This document shows, one piece after another, positions 1 to 15,000 of a DNA stretch of 64,000 bases. The stretch is from Aplectana chamaeleonis (Eukaryota; Nematoda; Chromadorea; Rhabditida; Cosmocercidae). Numbering within the stretch: position 1 is the first letter of the stretch; each line of letters starts with the position of its first letter. The stretch is taken from NCBI GenBank assembly GCA_029168955.1, contig JAPDOI010000183.1:398501-462500 (forward strand), written 5' to 3'. A model generated the notes under the pieces. It saw only the letters and a list, made by a program, of their open reading frames with translations, searched no databases and was not told the DNA's origin. The translations under genes and the position numbers were made by a program.

Positions 1-3000
1 TTGGGTCCCACACACTTTCTACGGCGTCCGACGCACTCTCATTTGGGTCCCACACACTTTCTACGGCGTCCGACGCACTCTCATTTGGGTCCCACACATT
101 TTCTACGGCGTCCGACGCACTCTCATTTGGGTCCCACACATTTTCTACGGCGTCCGACGCACTCTCATTTGGGTCCCACACACTTTCTACGGCGTCCGAC
201 GCACTCTCATTTGGGTCCCACACACTTTCTACGGCGTCCGACGCACTCTCATTTGGGTCCCACACATTTTCTACGGCGTCCGACGCACTCTCATTTGGGT
301 CCCACACACTTTCTACGGCGTCCGACGCACTGTTATTTGGGTCCCACACATTTTCTACGGCGTCCGACGCACTGTTATTTGGGTCCCACACATTTTCTAC
401 GGCGTCCGACGCACTCTCATTTGGGTCCCACACACTTTCTACGGCGTCCGACGCACTGTTATTTGGGTCCCACACATTTTCTACGGCGTCCGACGCACTC
501 TCATTTGGGTCCCACACACTTTCTACGGCGTCCGACGCACTCTCATTTGGGTCCCACACATTTTCTACGGCGTCCGACGCACTCTCATTTGGGTCCCACA
601 CACTTTCTACGGCGTCCGACGCACTCTCATTTGGGTCCCACACACTTTCTACGGCGTCCGACGCACTCTCATTTGGGTCCCACACACTTTCTACGGCGTC
701 CGACGCACTCTCATTTGGGTCCCACACACTTTCTACGGCGTCCGACGCACTCTCATTTGGGTCCCACACATTTTCTACGGCGTCCGACGCACTCTCATTT
801 GGGTCCCACACACTTTCTACGGCGTCCGACGCACTCTCATTTGGGTCCCACACACTTTCTACGGCGTCCGACGCACTCTTATTTGGGTCCCACACACTTT
901 CTACGGCGTCCGACGCACTCTCATTTGGGTCCCACACATTTTCTACGGCGTCCGACGCACTCTCATTTGGGTCCCACACATTTTCTACGGCGTCCGACGC
1001 ACTCTCATTTGGGTCCCACACACTTTCTACGGCGTCCGACGCACTCTCATTTGGGTCCCACACACTTTCTACGGCGTCCGACGCACTCTCATTTGGGTCC
1101 CACACACTTTCTACGGCGTCCGACGCACTCTCATTTGGGTCCCACACATTTTCTACGGCGTCCGACGCACTCTCATTTGGGTCCCACACACTTTCTACGG
1201 CGTCCGACGCACTCTCATTTGGGTCCCACACATTTTCTACGGCGTCCGACGCACTCTCATTTGGGTCCCACACATTTTCTACGGCGTCCGACGCACTCTC
1301 ATTTGGGTCCCACACACTTTCTACGGCGTCCGACGCACTCTCATTTGGGTCCCACACATTTTCTACGGCGTCCGACGCACTCTCATTTGGGTCCCACACA
1401 CTTTCTACGGCGTCCGACGCACTCTCATTTGGGTCCCACACACTTTCTACGGCGTCCGACGCACTGTTATTTGGGTCCCACACATTTTCTACGGCGTCCG
1501 ACGCACTGTTATTTGGGTCCCACACATTTTCTACGGCGTCCGACGCACTCTCATTTGGGTCCCACACACTTTCTACGGCGTCCGACGCACTCTCATTTGG
1601 GTCCCACACACTTTCTACGGCGTCCGACGCACTGTTATTTGGGTCCCACACATTTTCTACGGCGTCCGACGCACTCTCATTTGGGTCCCACACACTTTCT
1701 ACGGCGTCCGACGCACTCTCATTTGGGTCCCACACACTTACTACGGCGTCCGACGCCCTCTCACTTGGCTCCCACCCACTTTCTACGGCGTCCTACGCAC
1801 TCTCATTTGGGTCCCACACACTTTCTACGGCGTCCGACGCACTCTCATTTGGGTCCCACACACTTTCTACGGCGTCCGACGCACTCTCATTTGGGTCCCC
1901 CACACTTTTTACGGCGTCCGACGCACTCTTATGTGGGTCCCACACATTTTCTACGGCGTCCGACGCACTCTCATTTGGGTCCCACACACTTTCTATGGCG
2001 TCCGACGCACTGTTATTTGGGTCCCACACATTTTCTACGGCGTCCTACGCACTCTCATTTGGGTCCCACACACTTTCTACGGCGTCCGACGCACTCTCAT
2101 TTGGGTCCCACACACTTTCTACGGCGTCCGACGCACTGTTATTTGGGTCCCACACATTTTCTACGGCGTCCTACGCACTCTCATTTGGGTCCCACGCATT
2201 TTCTACGGCGTCCGACGCATTCTCATTCGGGTCCCACACACTTTTTACGGCGTCCGACGCACTCTCATTTGGGTCCCACACATTTTCTACGACGTCCGAC
2301 GCACTCTCATTTGGGTCCCACACACTTTCTACGGCGTCCGACGCACTCTCATTTGGGTCCCACACATTTTCTACGGCGTCCGACGCACTCTCATTTGGGT
2401 CCCACACACTTTCTACGGCGTCCGACGCACTCTCATTTGGGTCCCACACATTTTCTACGGCGTCCGACGCACTCTCATTTGGGTCCCACACATTTTCTAC
2501 GGCGTCCGACGCACTCTCATTTGGGTCCCACACACTTTCTACGGCGTCCGACGCACTCTCATTTGGGTCCCACACACTTTCTACGGCGTCCGACGCACTC
2601 TCATTTGGGTCCCACACACTTTCTACGGCGTCCGACGCACTCTCATTTGGGTCCCACACACTTTCTACGGCGTCCGACGCACTCTCATTTGGGTCCCACA
2701 CATTTTCTACGGCGTCCGACGCACTCTCATTTGGGTCCCACACACTTTCTACGGCGTCCGGCGCACTCTTATTTGGGTCCCACACATTTTCTACGGCGTC
2801 CGACGCACTCTCATTTGGGTCCCACACACTTTCTACGGCGTCGGACGCACTGTTATTTGGGACCCACACACTTTCTACGGCGTCGGACGCACTGTTATTT
2901 GGGTCCCACACATTTTCTACGGCGTCCGACGCACTCTCATTTGGGTCCCACACACTTTCTACGGCGTCCGACGCACTCTCATTTGGGTCCCACACACTTT

Positions 3001-6000
3001 CTACGGCGTCCTTCGCACTCTCATTTGGGTCCCGCACACTTTCTACGGCGTCCTACGCACTCTCATTTGGGTCCCGCACATTTTATACGGCGCCGGACGC
3101 ACTCTCATTTGGGTCCCACACATTTTCTACGGCGTCCTACGCACTCTCATTTGGGTCCCACACACTTTTTACGGCGTCCGACGCACTCTCATTTGGGTCC
3201 CACGCACTTTTTACGGCGTCCGACGCACTCTCATTTGGGTCCCACACACTTTCTACGGCGTCCGACGCACTCTCATTTGGGTCCCACACGTTTTCTACGG
3301 CGTCCGACGCACTCTCATTTGGGTCCCACACACTTTCTACGGCGTCCGACGCACTCTCATTTGGGTCCCACACGTTTTCTACGGCGGCCGACGCACTCTC
3401 ATTTGGGTCCCACACACTTTCTACGGCGTCCGGACGCACTCTCATTTGGGTCCCACACATTTTCTACGGCGTCCGACGCACTCTCATTTGGGTCCCACAC
3501 ATTTTCTACGGCGTCCGACGCACTCTCATTTGGGTCCCACACACTTTCTACGGCGTCCGACGCACTCTCATTTGGGTCCCACACACTTTTTACGGCGTCC
3601 GACGCACTCTCATTTGGGGTCCCACACACTTTCTACGGCGTCCGAAGCACTCTCATTTGGGTCCCACACACTTTCTACGGCGTCCGACGCACTCTCATTT
3701 GGGTCCCACACATTTTCTACGGCGTCCGACGCATTCTCATTTGGGTCCCACACACTTACTACGGCGTCCGACGCACTCTCATTTGGGTCCCACACACTTT
3801 CTACGGCGTCCGACGCGCTGCTATTTGGGTCCCACACATTTTTACGGCGTCCGACGCACTCTCATTTGGGTCCCACACACTTTCTACGGCGTCCGACGCA
3901 CTCTCATTTGGGTCCCACACACTTTCTACGGCGTCCGACGCACTGTTATTTGGGTCCCACACATTTTCTACGGCGTCCGACGCACTCTCATTTGGGTCCC
4001 ACACACTTTCTACGGCGTCCGACGCACTGCTATTTGGGTCCCACACATTTTTTACGGCGTCCGACGCACTCTCATTTGGGTCCCACACTCCTTCTACCGC
4101 GTCCGACGCACTCTTTTTTTGGGTCCCACACACTTTCTACGGCGTCGGACGCACTGGTATTTGGGTCCCACACACTTTCTACGGCGCCCGACGCACTCTC
4201 ATTTGGGTCCCACACATTTTCTACGGCGTCCGACGCACTCTCATTTGGGTCCCACACACTTTCTACGGCGTCCGACGCACTCTCATTTGGGCCCCACACA
4301 CTTTCTACGGCGTCCGACGCACTCTTATTTGGGTCCCACACATTTTCTACGGCGTCCTACGCACTCTCATTTGGGTCCCGCACACTTTCTACGGCGTCCG
4401 ACGCACACTCATTTGGGTCCCACACACTTTCTACGGCATCCGACGCACTGTTATTTGGGTCCCGCACATTTTCTACGGCGTCCGACGCACTCTCATTTGG
4501 GTCCCACACACTTTCTACGGCGTCCGACGCACTCTCATTTGGGTCCCACACACTTTCTACGGCATCCGACGCACTGTTATTTGGGTCCCACACACTTTCT
4601 ACGGCGTCCGACGCACTCTCATTTGGGTCCCACACATTTTCTACGGCGTCCTACGCACTCTCATTTGGGTCCCACACACTTTCTACGGCGTCCGACGCAC
4701 TCTCATTTGGGTCCCACACACTTTCTACGGCGTCCGACGCACTCTCATTTGGGTCCCACACATTTTCTACGGCGTCCGACGCACTCTCATTTGGGTCCCA
4801 CACATTTTCTACGGCGTCCGGACGCACTCTCATTTGGGTCCCACACACTTTCTACGGCGTCCGACGCACTCTCATTTGGGTCCCACACACTTTCTACGGC
4901 GTCCGACGCACCTCATTTGGTTCCCACACACTTTCTACGGCGTTCGACGCACTCTCATTTGGCTCCCACACACTCTACGGCGTCCGACGCACTCTCATTT
5001 GGGTCCCACACCTTTTCTACGGCGTCCGACGCACTCTCATTTGGGTCCCACACATTTTCTTCGGCGTCCGACCCACTCTCACTTGGGGCCCCCACACTTT
5101 CTACCACGTCCGACGCACTCTCATTTGGGTCCCACACATTTTCTACGGGGTCCTACTCACTCCTCATTTGGGTCCCACATACTTTCTACGGCGTCCTACG
5201 CACTCTCATTTGTGTCCCACACACTTTCTACGGCGTCCTACGCACTCTCATTTGGGTCCCACACACTTTCTACGGCGTCCGACGCACTCTCATTTGGGTC
5301 CCACACACTTTCTACGGCGTCCGACGCACTCTCATTTGGGTCCCACACATTTTCTACGGCGTCCGACACACTCTCATTTGGGTCCCACACATTTTCTACG
5401 GCGTCCGACGCACTCTCATTTGGGTCCCACACACTTTCTACGGCGTCCGACACACTCTCATTTGGGTCCCACACATTTTCTACGGCGTCCGACGCACTCT
5501 CATTTGGGTCCCACACACTTTCTACGGCGTCCGACGCACTCTCATTTGGGTCCCACACACTTTCTACGGCGTCCGACGCACTCTCATTTGGGTCCTACAC
5601 ACTTTCTACGGCGTCCGACGCACTCTCATTTGGGTCCCGCACACTTTCTACGGCGTCCGACGCACTCTCATTTGGGTCCTACACACTTTTTACGGCGTCC
5701 GACGCACTCTCATTTGGGTCCTACACACTTTCTACGGCGTCCGACGCACTCTCATTTGGGTCCCACACATTTTCTACGGCGTCCTACGCACTCTCATTTG
5801 GGTCCCACACACTTTCTACGGCGGCCGACGCACTGTCATTTGGGTCCCACACATTTTCTACCGCGTCCGACGCACTCTCATTTGGGTCCCACACACTTTC
5901 TACGGCGTCCGACGCACTCTCATTTGGGTCCCACACACTTTCTACGGCGTCCGACGCACTCTCATTTGGGTCCCACACACTTTCTACGGCGTCCGACGCA

Positions 6001-9000
6001 CTGTTATTTGGGTCCCACACATTTTCTACGGCGTCCGACGCACTCTCATTTGGGTCCCACACACTTTCTACGGCGTCCGACGCACTCTCATTTGGGTCCC
6101 ACACACTTTCTACGGCGTCCGACGCACTCTCATTTGGGTCCCACACATTTTCTACGGCGTCCGACGCACTCTCATTTGGGTCCCACACACTTTCTACGGC
6201 GTCCGACGCACTCTCATTTGGGTCCCCCACACTTTCTACGGCGTCCGACGCACTGTTATTTGGGTCCCACACATTTTCTACGGCGTCCGACGCACCTCAT
6301 TTGGGTCCCACACATTTTCTACGGCGTCCGACGCACCTCATTTGGGTCCCACACATTTTCTACGGCGTCCGACGCACCTCATTTGGGTCCCACACATTTT
6401 CTACGGCGTCCGACGCACTCTCATTTGGGTCCCACACACTTTCTACGGCGTCCGACGCACTCTCATTTGGGTACTACACATTTTCTACGGCGTGCGGCGG
6501 ACTCTCATTTGGGTCCCACACACTTTCTTCGGCGTCCGACGCACTCTTATTTGGGTCCCACACATTTTCTACGGCGTCCGACGCACTCTCATTTGGGTCC
6601 CACACACTTTCTACGGCGTCCGACGCACTGTTATTTGGGTCCCACACACTTTCTACGGCGTCCGACGCACTGTTATTTGGGTCCCACACACTTTCTACGG
6701 CGTCCGACGCACTCTCATTTGGATCCCACACACTTTCTACGGCGTCCTACGCACTCTCATTTGGGTCCCACACACTTTCTACGGCGTCCGACGCACTCTC
6801 ATTTGGGTCCCACACACTTTCTACGGCGTCCGGCGCACTCTCATTTGGGTCCCACACATTTTCTACGGCGTTCTGCACACTCTCATTTGGGGCCCACACA
6901 TTTTCTTCGGCGCCCGACGCACCTTGTTATTATTGGGTCCCACACATTTTCTACGGCGGGTCCGACGCACTCTCATTTGGGTCCCACACACTTTCTCTAC
7001 GTGGCGGTCCGACGCACTGTCATTTGGGTCCCACACACTTTCTACGGCGTCCGACGCACTGTCATTTGGGTCCTGCACACTTCGGCTGCAGGTCCACGCA
7101 CCGTTATTTAAACCCACACACTTCTACGGCGTCCGACGCACTCTCATTTGGGTCCCACACACTTTCTCCGGCGTCCGCCCCACTGTTATTTGGGTCCCCC
7201 ACATTTTCTACGGCGTCCGACGCACTCTCATTTGGGTCCCACATACTTTCTACGGCGTCCGACGCACTCCTATTTGGGTGCCACACACTTTCTACGGCGT
7301 CCTGCACACTCTCATTTGGGTCCCACACACTTTCTACGGCGTCCGACGCACTGTTATTTGGGTCCCACACAATTTCTTCGGCGTCCGACGCACTGTCATC
7401 TGGGTCCAACACACCTTCTACGGCGTTCCGACGCACTCTCATTTGGGTCCCACACACTTTCTACGGCGTCCGACGCACTCTCATTTGGGTCCCACACACT
7501 TTCTACGGCGGCCGACGCACTCTCATTTGGGTCCCACACACTTTCTACGGCGTCTGACGCACTCTCATTTGGGTCCCACACACTTTCTACGGCGTCCGAC
7601 GCACTGTTATTTGGGTCCCACACATTTTCTACGGCGTCCGACGCACTCTCATTTGGGTCCCACACACTTTCTACGGCGTCCGACGCACTGTTATTTGGGT
7701 CCCACACACTTTCTACGGCGTCCGACGCACTCTCATTTGGGTCCCACACACTTTCTACGGCGTCCGACGCACTCTCATTTGGGTCCCACACACTTTCTAC
7801 GGCGTCCGACGCACTCTCATTTGGGTCCCACACATTTTCTACGGCGTCCGACGCACTCTCATTTGGGTCCCACACACTTTCTACGGCGTCCGACGCACTC
7901 TCATTTGGGTCCCACACACTTTCTACGGCGTCCGACGCACTGTTATTTGGGTCCCACACATTTTCTACGGCGTCCGACGCACTCTCATTTGGGTCCCACA
8001 CACTTTCTACGGCGTCCGACGCACTCTCATTTGGGTCCCACACATTTTCTACGGCGTCCGACGCACTCTCATTTGGGTCCCGCACACTTTCTACGACGCG
8101 CGACGCACTCTCATTTGGCTCCCACACACTTCCTACGGCGTCCGCCCCACTCTCATTTGGGTCCCACACACTTTCTACGGCGTCCGACGCACTCTTATTT
8201 GGGTCCCACACATTTTCTACGGCGTCCGGACGCACTCTCATTTTGGTCCCACACACTTTCTACGGCGTCCGACGCACTCTCATTTGGGTCCCACACACTT
8301 TCTACGGCGTCCGACGCACTGTTATTTGGGTCCCACACATTTTCTACGGCGTCCTACGCACTCTCATTTGGGTCCCACACATTTTCTACGGCGTCCTACG
8401 CACTCTCATTTGGGTCCCGCACACATTCTACGGCGTCCGACGCACTCTCATTTGGGTCCCACACACGTTCTACGGCGTCCGACGCACTCTTATTTGGGTC
8501 CCACACATTTTCTACGGCGTCCGACGCACTCTCGTTTGGGCCCCACACACTTTTTACGGCGTCCGACGCACTCTCATTTGGGTCCCACACACTTTCTACG
8601 GCGTCCTACGCACTCTCGTTTGGGTCCCACAAATTTCCTACGGCGTCCTACGCACTCTCATTTGGGTCCCGCACACTTTCTACGGCGTCCGACGCACTGT
8701 TATTTGGGTCCCACACACTTTCTACGGCGTTCTGGTCCCACACATTTTCTACGGCGTCCTGAGCACTCTCATTTGGGTCCCTCACACTTTCTACGGCGTC
8801 CGACGCACTGTAATTTGGGTCCCGCACACTTTCTACGGCGTCCGACGCACTGTTATTTGGGTCCAACACACTTTCTACGGCGTCCTACGCACTCTCATTC
8901 GGGTCCCACACATTTTCTACGGCGTCCGACGCACTCTCATTTGGGTCCCGCACACTTTCTACGGCGTCCGACGCACTCTCATTTGGGTCCCACACACTTT

Positions 9001-12000
9001 CTACGGCGTCCGACGCACTGTTATTTGGGTCCCACACATTTTCTACGGCGTCCGACGCACTCTCATTTGGGTCCCACACACTTTCTACGGCGTCCGACGC
9101 ACTCTTATTTGGGTCCCACACACTTTCTACGGCGCCCGACGCACTCTCATTTGGGTCCCGCACACTTTCTACGGCGTCCGACGCACTCTCATTTGGGTCC
9201 CACACACTCTTCTACGGCGTCCGACGCACTCTCATTTGGGTCCCACACACTTTCTACGGCGTCCGGACGCACTCTCATTTGGGTCCCACACACTTTCTAC
9301 GGCGTCCGACGCACTCTCATTTGGGTCCCACACACTTTCTACGGCGTCCGACGCACTTGGTTATTTGGGTCCCACACACTTTCTACGGCGTCCGACGCAC
9401 TCTCATTTGGGTCCCACACACTTTCTACGGCGTCCGACGCACTCCGTCATTTGGGTCCCACACACTTTCTACGGCGTCCGACGCACCGCCATTTGGGTCC
9501 CACACACTTTCTACGGCGTCCGACGCACCCTCATCTCGGTCCCACACACTTCCTACCGCGTCCCGCCCCCTCTCATCTGGGTCCCACCCACCTCCTACGG
9601 CGTCCGACGCACTCTCATTTGGGTCCCACACAGTTTCTACGGCGTGCGATGCACTGTTATTTGGGTCCCACACATTTTCTACGGCGTGCGACGCACTCTC
9701 ATATGGGTCCCACACACTTTCTACGGCGTCCTGCGCACTGTCATTTGGGTCCCACACACTTTCTACGGCGTCCGACGCACTCTCATTTGGGTCCCACACA
9801 CTTTCTACGGCGTCCGACGCACTCTTCATTTGGGTCCCACACACTTTCTACGGCGTCCCACGCACTCTCATTTGGGTCCCACACATTTTCTACGGCGTCC
9901 GACGCACTCTCATTTGGGTCCCACACACTTTCTACGGCGTCCGACGCACTCTCATTTGGGTCCCACACACTTTCTACGGCGTCCGACGCACTCTCATTTG
10001 GGTCCCACACATTTTCTACGGCGTCCGACGCACTGTTATTTGGGTCCCACACACTTTCTACGGCGTCCGACGCACTCTCATTTGGGTTCCACACACTTTC
10101 TACGGCGTCCGACGCACTCTCATTTGGGTTCCACACATTTTCTACGGCGTCCTACGCACTCTCATTTGGGTCCCACACACTTTCTACGGCGTCCGACGCA
10201 CTCTTATTTGGGTCCCACACATTTTCTACGGCGTCCGACGCACTCTCATTTGGGTCCCACACACTTTCTACGGCGTCCGACGCACTCTCATTTGGGTCCC
10301 GCACACTTTCTACGGCGTCCGACGCACTGTTATTTGGGTCCCACACACTTTCTACGGCGTCCGACGCACTCTCATTTGGGTCCCACACACTTTCTACGGC
10401 GTCCGACGCACTGTTATTTGGGTCCCACACACTTTCTACGGCGTCCGACGCACTCTCATTTGGGTCCCGCACACTTTCTACGGCGTCCGACGCACTCTCA
10501 TTTGGGTCCCACACACTTTCTACGGCGTCCGACGCACACGTCATTTGGGCCCCACACATTTCCTACGGCGTCCGACGCACTCTCATTTGGGTCCCACACA
10601 CTTTCTACGGCGTCCGACGCACTCTCATTTGGGTCCCACACACTTTCTACGGCGTCCGACGCACTCTCATTTGGGTCCCACACACTTTCTACGGCGTCCG
10701 ACGCACTCTCATTTGGGTCCCACACACTTTCTACGGCGTCCGACGCACTGTTATTTGGGTCCCACACATTTTCTACGGCGTCCGACGCACTCTCATTTGG
10801 GTCCCACACACTTTCTACGGCGTCCGACGCACTGCTATTTGGGTCCCACACATTTTCTACGGCGTCCGACGCACTCTCATTTGGGTCCCACACACTTTCT
10901 ACGGCGTCCGACGCACTCTCATTTGGGTCCCACACACTTTCTACGGCGTCCGACGCACTGTTATTTGGGTCCCGCACATTTTCTACGGCGTCCTGCGCAC
11001 TCTCATTTGGGCCCCACACACTTTCTACGGCGTCCGACGCACTCTCATTTGGGCCACACACACCTTCTACGGCGTGCGACGCACTGTTATTTAGGTCCCA
11101 CACATTTTCTACGGCGTCCGACGCACTCTCATTTGGGTCCCGCACACTTTGTACGGCGTCCGACGCACTCTCATTTGGGTCCCACACACTTTCTACGGCG
11201 TCCGACGCACTGTTATTTGGGTCCCACACGCTTTCTTCGGCGTCCGACGCACTCTCATTTGGGTCCCACGCATTTTCTACGGCGTCCGACGCACTCTCAT
11301 TTGGGCCCCACACACTTTCTACGGCGTCCGACGCACTCTTATTTGGGTCCCACACATTTTCTACGGCGTCCTACGCACTCTCATTTGGGTCCCGCACACT
11401 TTCTACGGCGTCCGACGCACACTCATTTGGGTCCCACACACTTTCTACGGCGTCCGACGCACTCTCATTTGGGTCCCACACACTTTCTACGGCGTCCGAC
11501 GCACTCTCATTTGGGTCCCACACACTTTCTACGGCGCCCGACGCACTCTCATTTGGGTCCCACACATTTTCTACGGCGTCCGACGCACTCTCATTTGGGT
11601 CCCACACACTTTCTACGGCGTCCGACGCACTCTCATTTGGGTCCCACACACTTTCTACGGCGTCCGACGCACTCTCATTTGGGTCCCACACACTTTCTAC
11701 GGCGTCCGACGCACTCTCATTTGGGTCCCACACATTTTCTACGGCGTCCGACGCACTCTCATTTGGGTCCCACACACTTTCTACGGCGTCCGACGCACTC
11801 TCATTTGGGTCCCACACACTTTCTACGGCGTCCGACGCACTCTCATTTGGGTCCCACACACTTTCTACGGCGTCCGACGCACTCTCATTTGGGTCCCACA
11901 CACTTTCTACGGCGTCCGACGCACTCTCATTTGGGTCCCACACACTTTCTACGGCGTCCGACGCACTCTCATTTGGGTCCCGCACACTTTCTAGCGCGTC

Positions 12001-15000
12001 CGACGCCCTCTCATTTGGGTCCCACACACTTTCTCCGGCGTCCGACGCCCTCTCATTTGGGTCCCACACACTTTCTACGGCGTCCGACGCACTGTTATTT
12101 GGGTCCCACACATTTTCTACGGCGTCCGACGCACTCTCATTTGGGTCCCACACACTTTCTACGGCGTCCGACGCACTCCTCATTTGGGTCCCACACACTT
12201 TTTACGGCGTCCGACGCACTCTCATTTGGGTCCCACACATTTTCTACGGCGTCCGACGCACTGTCATTTGGGTCCCACACACTTTCTACGGCGTCCGACG
12301 CACTCTCATTTGGGTCCCACACATTTTCTACGGCGTCCGACGCACTCTCATTTGGGTCCCACACACTTTCTACGGCGTCCGACGCACTCTCATTTGGGTC
12401 CCACACACTTTCTACGGCGTCCGACGCACTGTTATTTGGGTCCCACACATTTTCTACGGCGTCCGACGCACTCTCATTTGGGTCCCACACACTTTCTACG
12501 GCGTCCGACGCACTCTCATTTGGGTCCCACACACTTTCTACGGCGTCCGACGCACTCTCATTTGGGTCCCACACATTTTCTACGGCGTCCGACGCACTGT
12601 CATTTGGGCCCCACACACTTTCTACGGCGTCCGACGCACTCTCATTTGGGTCCCACACACTTTCTACGGCGTCCGACGCACTCTCATTTGGGTCCCACAC
12701 ACTTTCTACGGCGTCCGACGCACTCTCATTTGGGTCCCGCACACTTTCTACGGCGTCCGACGCACTCTCATTTGGGTCCCACACACTTTCTACGGCGTCC
12801 GACGCACTCTCATTTGGGTCCCACACACTTTCTACGGCGTCCGACGCACTCTCATTTGGGTCCCACACACTTTCTACGGCGTCCGACGCACTCTTATTTG
12901 GGTCCCACACACTTTCTACGGCGTCCGACGCACTCTCATTTGGGTCCCACACATTTTCTACGGCGTCCGACGCACTCTCATTTGGGTCCCACACACTTTC
13001 TACGGCGTCCGACGCACTCTCATTTGGGTCCCACACACTTTCTACGGCGTCCGACGCACTCTCATTTGGGTCCCACACACTTTCTACGGCGTCCGACGCA
13101 CTCTCATTTGGGTCCCACACACTTTCTACGGCGTCCGACGCACTGTTATTTGGGTCCCACACATTTTCTACGGCGTCCGACGCACTCTCATTTGGGTCCC
13201 ACACACTTTCTACGGCGTCCGACGCACTCTCATTTGGGTCCCACACACTTTCTACGGCGTCCGGCGCACTCTCATTTGGGTCCCACACACTTTCTACGGC
13301 GTCCGGCGGACTCTCATTTGGGGCCCACACACTTTCTACGGCGTCCGGACGCACTCTCATTTGGGTCCCACACACTTTCTACGGCGTCCACGCACTATCA
13401 TTTGGGTCCCACACACTTTCTACGGCGTCCGACGCACTGTTATTTGGGTCCCACACATTTTCTACGGCGTCCGACGCACTCTCATTTGGGTCCCACACAC
13501 TTTCTACGGCGTCCGACGCACTCTCATTTGGGTCCCACACACTTTCTACGGCGTCCGACGCACTCTCATTTGGGTCCCACACACTTTCTACGGCGTCCGA
13601 CGCACTCTTATTTGGGTCCCACACATTTTCTACGGCGTCCGACGCACTCTCATTTGGGTCCCACACACTTTCTACGGCGTCCGACGCACTCTCATTTGGG
13701 TCCCACACACTTTCTACGGCGTCCGACGCACTCTCATTTGGGTCCCACACACTTTCTACGGCGTCCGACGCACTCTCATTTGGGTCCCACACACTTTCTA
13801 CGGCGTCCGACGCACTCTCATTTGGGTCCCACACACTTTCTACGGCGTCCGACGCACTCTTATTTGGGTCCCACACATTTTCTACGGCGTCCGACGCACT
13901 GTTATTTGGGTCCCACACACTTTCTACGGCGTCCGACGCACTCTCATTTGGGTCCCACACACTTTCTACGGCGTCCGACGCACTGTTATTTGGGTCCCAC
14001 ACACTTTCTACGGCGTCCGACGCACTCTCATTTGGGTCCCACACACTTTCTACGGCGTCCGACGCACTCTCATTTGGGTCCCACACATTTTCTACGGCGT
14101 CCGACGCACTCTCATTTGGGTCCCACACACTTTCTACGGCGTCCGACGCACTCTTATTTGGGTCCCACACACTTTCTACGGCGTCCGACGCACTCTCATT
14201 TGGGTCCCACACACTTTCTACGGCGTCCGACGCACTCTTATTTGGGTCCCACACATTTTCTACGGCGTCCGACGCACTCTCATTTGGGTCCCACACATTT
14301 TCTACGGCGTCCTACGCACTCTCATTTGGGTCCCACACACTTTCTACGGCGTCCGACGCACTCTCATTTGGGTCCCACACATTTTCTACGGCGTCCGACG
14401 CACTCTCATTTGGGTCCCACACATTTTCTACGGCGTCCGACGCACTCTCATTTGGGTCCCACACACTTACTACGGCGTCCGACGCACTCTCATTTGGGTC
14501 CCACACACTTTCTACGGCGTCCGACGCACTGTTATTTGGGTCCCACACACTTTCTACGGCGTCCGACGCACTCTCATTTGGGTCCCACACACTTTCTACG
14601 GCGTCCGACGCACTCTCATTTGGGTCCCACACACTTTCTACGGCGTCCGACGCACTCTCATTTGGGTCCCACACATTTTCTACGGCGTCCTGAGCACTCT
14701 CATTTGGGTCCCACACACTTTCTACGGCGTCCGACGCACTCTCATTTGGGTCCCACACACTTTCTACGGCGTCCGACGCACTCTCATTTGGGTCCCACAC
14801 ACTTTCTACGGCGTCCGACGCACTGTTATTTGGGTCCCACACATTTTCTACGGCGTCCTACGCACTCTCATTTGGGTCCCACACACTTTCTACGGCGTCC
14901 GACGCACTCTCATTTGGGTCCCACACACTTTCTACGGCGTCCGACGCACTCTCATTTGGGTCCCACACACTTTCTACGGCGTCCGACGCACTCTTATTTG